DNA from: Cytophagales bacterium
Lineage (GTDB): Bacteria; Bacteroidota; Bacteroidia; Cytophagales; UBA9547
Length of the DNA: 6,633 nt
Reading direction: 5' to 3'
Assembly (NCBI GenBank): GCA_025360395.1
Contig: JANYCH010000130.1
Location: forward strand, 1 to 6,633
Position 1 is the first letter of the stretch, and every line of letters starts with the position of its first letter. This document shows, in pieces, positions 1 through 6,500 of the stretch. The notes below the pieces were generated by a model. It made no database searches and had not been told where the DNA came from. It worked only from the letters and a program-made list of their open reading frames with translations. The position numbers and the translations under genes are program-made.

Positions 1-506
1 GATTCATTTACCGGCTGATTTGGGTCAAAACCCAGACTAGCATTGTATTGGCTTCCCCATTCAAGGTTATTGTAATCAAGGCTTTTTTGGATAATACCAG
101 CTTGCATACCAAAAGAAAGGTAATTCAAACCATTCCGGCTCAATGCCACATTATAAGCTGCAGTAAGGTTTACGCCTAGAGTTTTCAAATTTCCGTCACC
201 GGCTTTGTCATTGTAGAAGGAAAAACCAGCCCCACCCTTATGAGAATCTTTGATTTTGGAAACATGATAAGGCACAATTAAAGAAACCTGGCTGGTCGTA
301 TAGGGCTGAACAATACTTCTCCATTGCTGCCTGAAATTGGATGAAAACGTTATGTCTGGTTCGGCACCAGCCAAAGCAGGATTTAAATAAAGTGCTGAGG
401 AATAAAATTGGGAAAACTGTGCATCCTGGCCATAGGAATAAATTCCCAGACAGGAAAAAACAGTAACCAAAGTCAAAATCTTAATAAACCTTCCGTACAC
501 TTTCAA
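1..506 (-). CDS. PorP/SprF-family type IX secretion outer-membrane protein, 3' partial
   Basis: The product is a PorP/SprF-like outer-membrane beta-barrel protein. In Flavobacterium johnsoniae, SprF of this family is needed to get the adhesin SprB to the cell surface. About 168 codons are visible before the left edge cuts the gene; full-length members are usually around 300 residues or more. The N-terminus has a basic start (KVYGRFIK), a hydrophobic core (ILTLVTVFSCLGIYSYG) and a likely cleavage just before or after the Q of GQDAQFSQFY. Family signatures follow: QFSQFY, LYLNPALAG, NFRQQWRSI, GGAGFSFYNDKAGDG, and LSFGMQAGIIQKSLDY near the edge. The frame contains no ATG before the signal peptide. 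I place the start at TTG (506), giving MKVYGRF; GTG at 500 or at 536 are alternatives. No Shine-Dalgarno sequence is seen, which is normal in Bacteroidota. It follows the giant surface-protein gene in the same direction and probably serves that protein. Family assignment is firm; the start is not. Confidence 0.9.
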   Translation of the reverse strand, partial: MKVYGRFIKILTLVTVFSCLGIYSYGQDAQFSQFYSSALYLNPALAGAEPDITFSSNFRQQWRSIVQPYTTSQVSLIVPYHVSKIKDSHKGGAGFSFYNDKAGDGNLKTLGVNLTAAYNVALSRNGLNYLSFGMQAGIIQKSLDYNNLEWGSQYNASLGFDPNQPVNE

Positions 507-566
507 ATCATTATGACCAAAAATAATAAATAACACATTTATTTTTAGTTTGTTAGCAATGTAAAT
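507..566 (-). other. Short intergenic gap between the surface-protein gene and the PorP/SprF-like gene
   Basis: This gap of about 60 very AT-rich bases holds no stem-loop followed by a T-run, so there is no sign of a terminator. I also see no convincing Bacteroidota promoter (TTTG / TAnnTTTG spacing). The two genes are therefore probably co-transcribed. On the minus strand it contains an A-rich stretch (CTAAAAATAA) directly before an ATG at 538, the composition Bacteroidota favour at translation starts. That ATG opens an 11-codon frame (MCYLLFLVIMI) ending in a TGA (505-503) that overlaps the TTG proposed as the start of the next gene. Confidence 0.6.
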
Positions 567-3500
567 TTATCTTAGTAATGTAACCGTACCGGTCTTTTCA
601 AAAACAGCACCATCATTGAACTTCGCTTTTACAGCATAAGTATAAACACCCATTTGGGAATCATTGCCTGAATCTTTACCATCCCAACCAACAAACATCG
701 CCTTGTTAAGGTCTGTCGTAATGAAAACCAGATGGCCCCATCGGTCATAAACGGATAATGTGAAATCCTGTGAGCTCAAATTCTGACCGAATATCCTGAA
801 GGTTTTGTTCTCATCCTGGCTTGCATTAGGCGAGAAAACGTTCGGGATAAAGACATTCTGCTTGTCGATAACTGTAACAAATACAGAATCCTTTGAAGCA
901 CAACCGTTTTTGTTGAGGGTATAAATGGTAGTTTTAAACTTGCCTTCTTTGAAATAAACCTGGGTAAATGTCTGCCCGCTTCCAGCACCTAATAAATTGC
1001 TGAATCCATCTTCAAATGTCAGCAGGTTGATCGAGTCTGAATTTATAGCCCCATTTGTAAAGATCACATCCTTATTGGTCCTTGTTTCCAGTACGCTGGC
1101 ATACACTTTGGCAATCGGAGCGGGTTTTAACTTCTGAGTTGTCAGAGAATTAGAATCTGAACCACAACGATTTTTACCAGTTACGGTAAAAATCAAACTA
1201 TTGGTATCAGCCAATGCAGGTTTATAGGTAGCAGAAGAATCCCTGAAGCTGATTGTACTTAATCCACCCATTACCTGCCAGTTATAGGAAATACTGTCAT
1301 TTGAGGATTTCACTGAACCACTGCTGAATGAGGCACTAAGGTTGATCGGCACATTATTACAAGGATTGGCACCTGAGCTGCTGATAGAAATAAATTCAGG
1401 CTTATTCAATAACTGAATATCAACATTAGCTTTCCTTACACAGGAAGTGTTTATGTCTGTCACCTCAATTTCATAATTACCGGCACGATATACTGAACCT
1501 AATTCTCTAAATGTTGCGACAATCTCACCGGTTTTCACAAATTTCCATTTGAATAAAGGGGTTCCAGTGGCATTTGAATTAGCAACGATATCTGTCACCG
1601 GATTAGGATCAGTTAATGAACGACAAAGTTGTGTTTGGTTACCTCCAATCTGAAGTGTCATATCATATAATGTGATCCCAACAGTTTCAATTACCGGAGG
1701 GAAACAGGCTCCGGAATCTTGCATGCTAATAAAATAGGTTTTGGTGCTACCAACTAAATTTGCTGTCGCAGAAATGATTGGATTTAAAGGAGTGGATAAG
1801 TCAACCTCGGGAGTAGCATTTCCAAATTCATCTTTCCATGTAAATTTAAAGGGAGATTTGCCTTTTGTTACCAGTAACCTTACTGGAACTTTACTTCCCA
1901 CACAAACCCCGGTATCCTTTCCAGAGACAACAACAAATTGAGGTGGAGTTGCAGAGGGTGCTTTAACTGAAATGATCCCCGATTTTTCACAGCCAAAATT
2001 ATCTTTTACAGTAAGTTTATAATCCCGGTCAATATCTCTCCACACCATTACATCCAATTTATTAGGTGGATATAAAGCTGGTGAAGGAAGTCCGGTCATG
2101 GCATCAGTCCATTGGATTAATTTTATTGAAGATGCATTATCCAAACTTGCACTTATAAAAGCCGAATCAATAGTGCAGGTAAGTGGTTTTACTTTGAAAG
2201 TAATATCAAATCCATTTACCACCAGATTACCCATTGTAATAGTTGTATCGCAACCACTGTTATTGCTCCTGATTTTGACAGAATATTGAACACTGTTTTT
2301 CGGCGTTTTAATCAGGACAGGATTGGTAATATCCTTATTTACTCTGGTTCCTAAAGAATCCCAGGAATAAGTAAACTGATCAGGCTGGGAAGGTATATTT
2401 AAGTCTTTTGCTGTGAAAGTCAGTTCTGTTCCTCTGCAAATAGGCCCTGTAACAGACATATCTGTTGCAAATTTTGGTTTTACAAGCGAAGAACCTAAAA
2501 CCTTGATGGTTGAAGATGCCTGGCAGTTGGCAGCATCTTTTACGGTAAACCTGTAAATTCTGGTGGAATCACGGAAAGACTGAACTACAAACTGACCCGG
2601 ATCATTTATAGAGGGGGGAATTTTACCCGAAGGATTTTCGGTCCACAATATCGATTTATAAGGCTGAAGAGCGGTTCCAGAACTGATTTTTGCAGTTAAT
2701 TGAACAGGTGAAGTAGCTGAACAGGGTGCTGCCTGATTGATGGAATCAATGGAAACAGTAAAGCCAGAAACACTGATCAGTTTCGAATTTATTGAAGTTG
2801 TACAACCACTGTTTTTACTTAAAACCCTCAATTCATAAGAAACAGAACTTTGAGGTGCGGTAATAAATACCGGACTGTTGGTATCCTTATTCACTCTTAC
2901 TCCGGAAGCCAGCCAATAATAATAGAATTGGTTAGCAGGAGACTTACTTGAATCTACCGCAAGGAATGTCACAGAATCGCCACGACAAATGGTGTCCTTT
3001 GAAATAGAGATAACAAAAGCAGGTTTCACTAAGGAGGAGCCTTTTACTTTCACATATGCAGAGTCAAAACAATTTTGCCCATCTAACACGAAAAGTTTAT
3101 AGACCCTTGTTGAATCACGGAAAGATTTTGCAATTGTATCTGTAGGATTGGAAATTGATTTTGCCGGTAATCCTGAAGAATCGGTCCACCTAACTTCTTT
3201 ATACGGCAATACAGCTTTTCCAATAAACTGCGGAATAAGATCAACAGTTGTGGTTGGGGAGCATGGAAAAGGATCAGCAACCGGATTAATTTTAAGATCA
3301 AATCCAGTTACTGTTAATTGTGGGCTGGAAAAAGTAGAGTCACATCCGTTTCTTTTGTCAAAAACTGAAAGATTATAAATCACATTTGCTACCGGTCTTT
3401 TATTTAGAACCAGGGAAGTATCCTTATTTAAAAGAACTCCTGCTGAATCCCATCTGATAATATAGGAATTTAGATTCGAGCTACTTAGGTCTTTTGCTGT

Positions 3501-6500
3501 TATGACAATGCCTCGTCCCAGACATATTTTAGGTTGAGAAAGTGTGATATCAAAAACAGGTACATTCCGGTTTGTGCCTTTGATTGTGATAATATCAGAA
3601 TTAAAACAGCCGGCGGAATCCTGAACAAATAGTTTAAATGTCCTGGTTGAATCATTCAAAATCTGCACGTCTTTTTTCGTTGGGTCACTTACCGCAGAAG
3701 AAATCTTTTTGGTTAAGGTATCTGTCCAAAGGAAGGTCAAAGGGCCGGCCGGATTACCTGATAGAGTAGTTGTAACGGGTATATTGTATGGATTTGTACA
3801 TAATTTAGAAGCAGGTGCACTAAGGCTCACACTAAAACCAATTACATCAACCGTTGGAGAAGTAAAAGAACCTGTACAACCTGTTACCATGTTTTTAACA
3901 GAGAGGGTATAAGAAATTTTTTGTGAAGGTATTACAGTCAGTATAGGGCTGGTTGTATCAGTATTTACCTGTCTTCCGGCAGCAAACCATTTGTAGGAAA
4001 TTTCGCCCGGATTAGCAGGAGGCAATGTGGTGTCAGTTGCAGTAAAGGTTACCGGTTGGCCGAAACAAACTTTGCTTTTGTCAACATCAATTTTTATCGC
4101 TGGCTTTTTACTAAGTCTTACATAAACAGTATCCCTGTTACTTTCGCAATTGGATCCATCCCTGACAAAAACTGAATAACCAAATAGCAAACTATTTCTG
4201 TTAGAAGGTAAAACTGGTAAAGCTGTTGCCACCGGATTAGAGACAGTGGCATTTATTCCACCTGGATTTTTCAATTCAGACCATTGATAACCGAAAGGAC
4301 TAATAGTATTTCCTCCAGGTATAAAATTGGTTTTAAGGTTTATAGTAGGATCAGAGCCACCGCAATATTTTATAGAATCCTGGTTAGTATTGTTAATACT
4401 CAGAGACAGTTTGTGTAAACTGGAAATGTTAATCGTTTTAGTAACTGTATCAGGGCATGAAAAACTGTTCACTGTAGAATCTCTAACAATTAACCTTACC
4501 TGATAACTTTTACTAGCAGGATATAAGTAAGCTGGGTTAACACGGTGTGAAGTGTCACTAATTAAATTCGGTACTCCAAAATCCCAAACATAATTAAGTT
4601 TGGAAACATCGGAATTTATCGGTTGAAACAAGGTTGGTAGTCCAAGGCAAAAAATTGAGTCTTTAAAATCAGCTTTAAGTTTATTATGAACTTCTATGAC
4701 CCGTTCTTCAGATAATTTTAACCTATCAAGACATCCGGTTTTTTTATTTATAATTGATACGTATAATCTAGGAAACGTACCTGGTGTGTTAAAAGATGTT
4801 TTGATAGAATTAGTAGCGGTTTTGCCTAATGGAAAGTCTATCGAACCTATCCTTGCTGCCCAGGTATATTCACTATAACCAGGTGTAGCTGTAAATGTGA
4901 CTGAATCATTAGGACATAAAACAACTGTCCCAGTATTTTGGTCGGGTTTTGGACTTGGTATCCTGAAAAGTGAATCTACCTCATGGAACTTAATTTTGAT
5001 CGTATCGAATAATAGAGGTATCGGACAAATTCCTGCATATGTTTCTTCAAGTATAAAAGTTCCGGTATCTACCCTGTTTGTCAGAGATATTTGCTTGATA
5101 AAGGCACCGCTCAAATTTTTCTTTTTCAACGTTACAGTTGCTGTCCCACAAGAGTCACTCAGGTTATATGCACTTCCTTTACAGATATAGACAGTTTTGT
5201 TTTTGGTAAGCTTGCGGATGGTATGGTTAAACCTGTCAGCAACATACAGACTTTTTGTAATGGAATCAAAAGCTATTCCTGTTGGCCTGGAAAAGGTTGC
5301 GCTGTCGGGCATTCCGTCTTTGGTCCCAACTGTGCCTAAACCAGCTACTGTGATTACATTGCCTTTTGGGTCTAAAATTCTAATTAGATTATTTTCACCA
5401 TCTGTGAAATAAGTATTTCCTTGTGGGTCACTTGCCAGGTTTGATGGTTTGTTAAATGTTGCAGATAAGCCAGGAATAGATGTTCCGATTTTAGGACTGT
5501 TGTTTCCAATAGTCTTGAATTTTCCTGCTGTTAATTTAACAATTGAATCCAGACCAATTTTTCTCAAGGTATGATTTGAATCCTCAGAAAGGACCAAATC
5601 TCCATTTGGGTTAAAACTTAAACCCCATGGGCTATAGAATCGTGCATTGATTCCTTTACCATCAGTTGATCCAAAAAAGGGTGGGTTTCCTGCAAAGGTC
5701 CTGACTTTGCTCTTTGAATCAATTGTTCTGATAGCATGGTTGCGGTTATCTGTGAAGAATACTGTTCCTGCAGGATCAACCACAACATCGTAAGGTTGAT
5801 TTAAATCTGCTAACTGCCCGATAGAATCTTTGTAACCTTTAATTCCAGAACCTGCCAGTATTGAATAAAGCTTTTTTGTTCTATCATACCTTCCTATAGT
5901 ATTTGCTCCAGTATTAGCTACATATAGGTTTCCAGCTTTATCAAAACTAAAACCTTGAGGGGCATTTAATCCTCCCAGATAATCAGACACATTGGCACTT
6001 TTGAGGCTAATGGCCCGTATCTTATTATTTTGATCAGATACATACAATGTGTCTTTGAAAATGGCAAGTCCCCAAGGAAATTTAAAAGTTGCACTTGTAC
6101 CCTTACCGTTTGCACCACCAGCTAATCCTGACGTTCCTGCAAAAGTTGAAACATTATATGTTCCCCATCCAAGATTTTTTCCTGAAGTTGCATCTGAGGC
6201 TTTTATGCAAAGTCCCGGCAAGGGTGATTGTATAACTTTAAACCTCGCAGTAATATCGCATCCTAAAATATCTTTTGCGATGGCTGTATAATTGGCTGAC
6301 CCAAAGGCAGTGATTGTTTTGGTAGTTTCACCGGTACTCCAAAGGATGCTTTTGAATTTGGCTGCAGTAGGTGAAATTTCATCCATCAATAAAACCACAC
6401 TTGCACCGTAACAAACAATTGCCTGGTCTTTGGTAGATTTTGGGACAGTATTGATAACCCCATCCTGGCCTTTTATAATTTTTATAAAGGCTGAATCTAC

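Larger units (their letters stand above)
1116..4928 (-). other. Array of fourteen Ig/PKD-like domains, each with one cysteine pair
   Basis: Residues of about 526-1796 form a regular array of domains of about 90 residues. Cysteines occur only as one pair per domain: 530/591, 619/683, 714/786, 813/876, 902/966, 994/1054, 1081/1145, 1173/1234, 1261/1327, 1356/1418, 1443/1505, 1534/1600, 1627/1688 and 1715/1780. The first Cys sits in a strand before a polar F/V-T-F-T-A type strand, a Trp follows in the middle (YKWFA, FLWTD, VRWTD, ILWTE, FTWKD, YNWQV), and the second Cys follows V-x-D-x-x-x-C or x-S-G-C. Domain 2 (608-693) is the most classical PKD, with YVWDFG and SYQVRLIVRD. The array probably makes a long, disulfide-stabilised stalk outside the cell; disulfide bonding is inferred from spacing. 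Confidence 0.8.

Noticed and set aside
440..506. Possible lipoprotein signal (VFSC) in the PorP/SprF-like N-terminus
   Set aside because: The residues before the Cys (T-V-F-S) do not fit the lipobox well, and the family's mature N-terminus begins near QDAQFSQFY, consistent with ordinary signal peptidase I cleavage.
776..988. Minus-strand 70-codon frame inside the sorting-domain region
   Set aside because: It overlaps the type B sorting domain and the last PKD-like domain in another frame; its composition (Leu/Arg/Ser rich) is that of an out-of-frame shadow.
3083..3301. Minus-strand 72-codon frame inside the tandem repeats
   Set aside because: It is an alternate-frame reading of repeat unit 2 with low-complexity Leu/Gln content and no independent support.
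1947..4106. Periodic DNA repeats considered as a CRISPR or intergenic repeat array
   Set aside because: The period is about 540 bases, DNA identity is only patchy, and the periodicity is explained by coding repeats of Ig-like domain pairs.
1741..6291. Several plus-strand open frames of 60-97 codons (for example 4897-5190, 5091-5339, 6049-6291)
   Set aside because: They lie antisense to a continuous, domain-rich coding frame, overlap each other in different frames and show no recognisable domain, signal peptide or start context.
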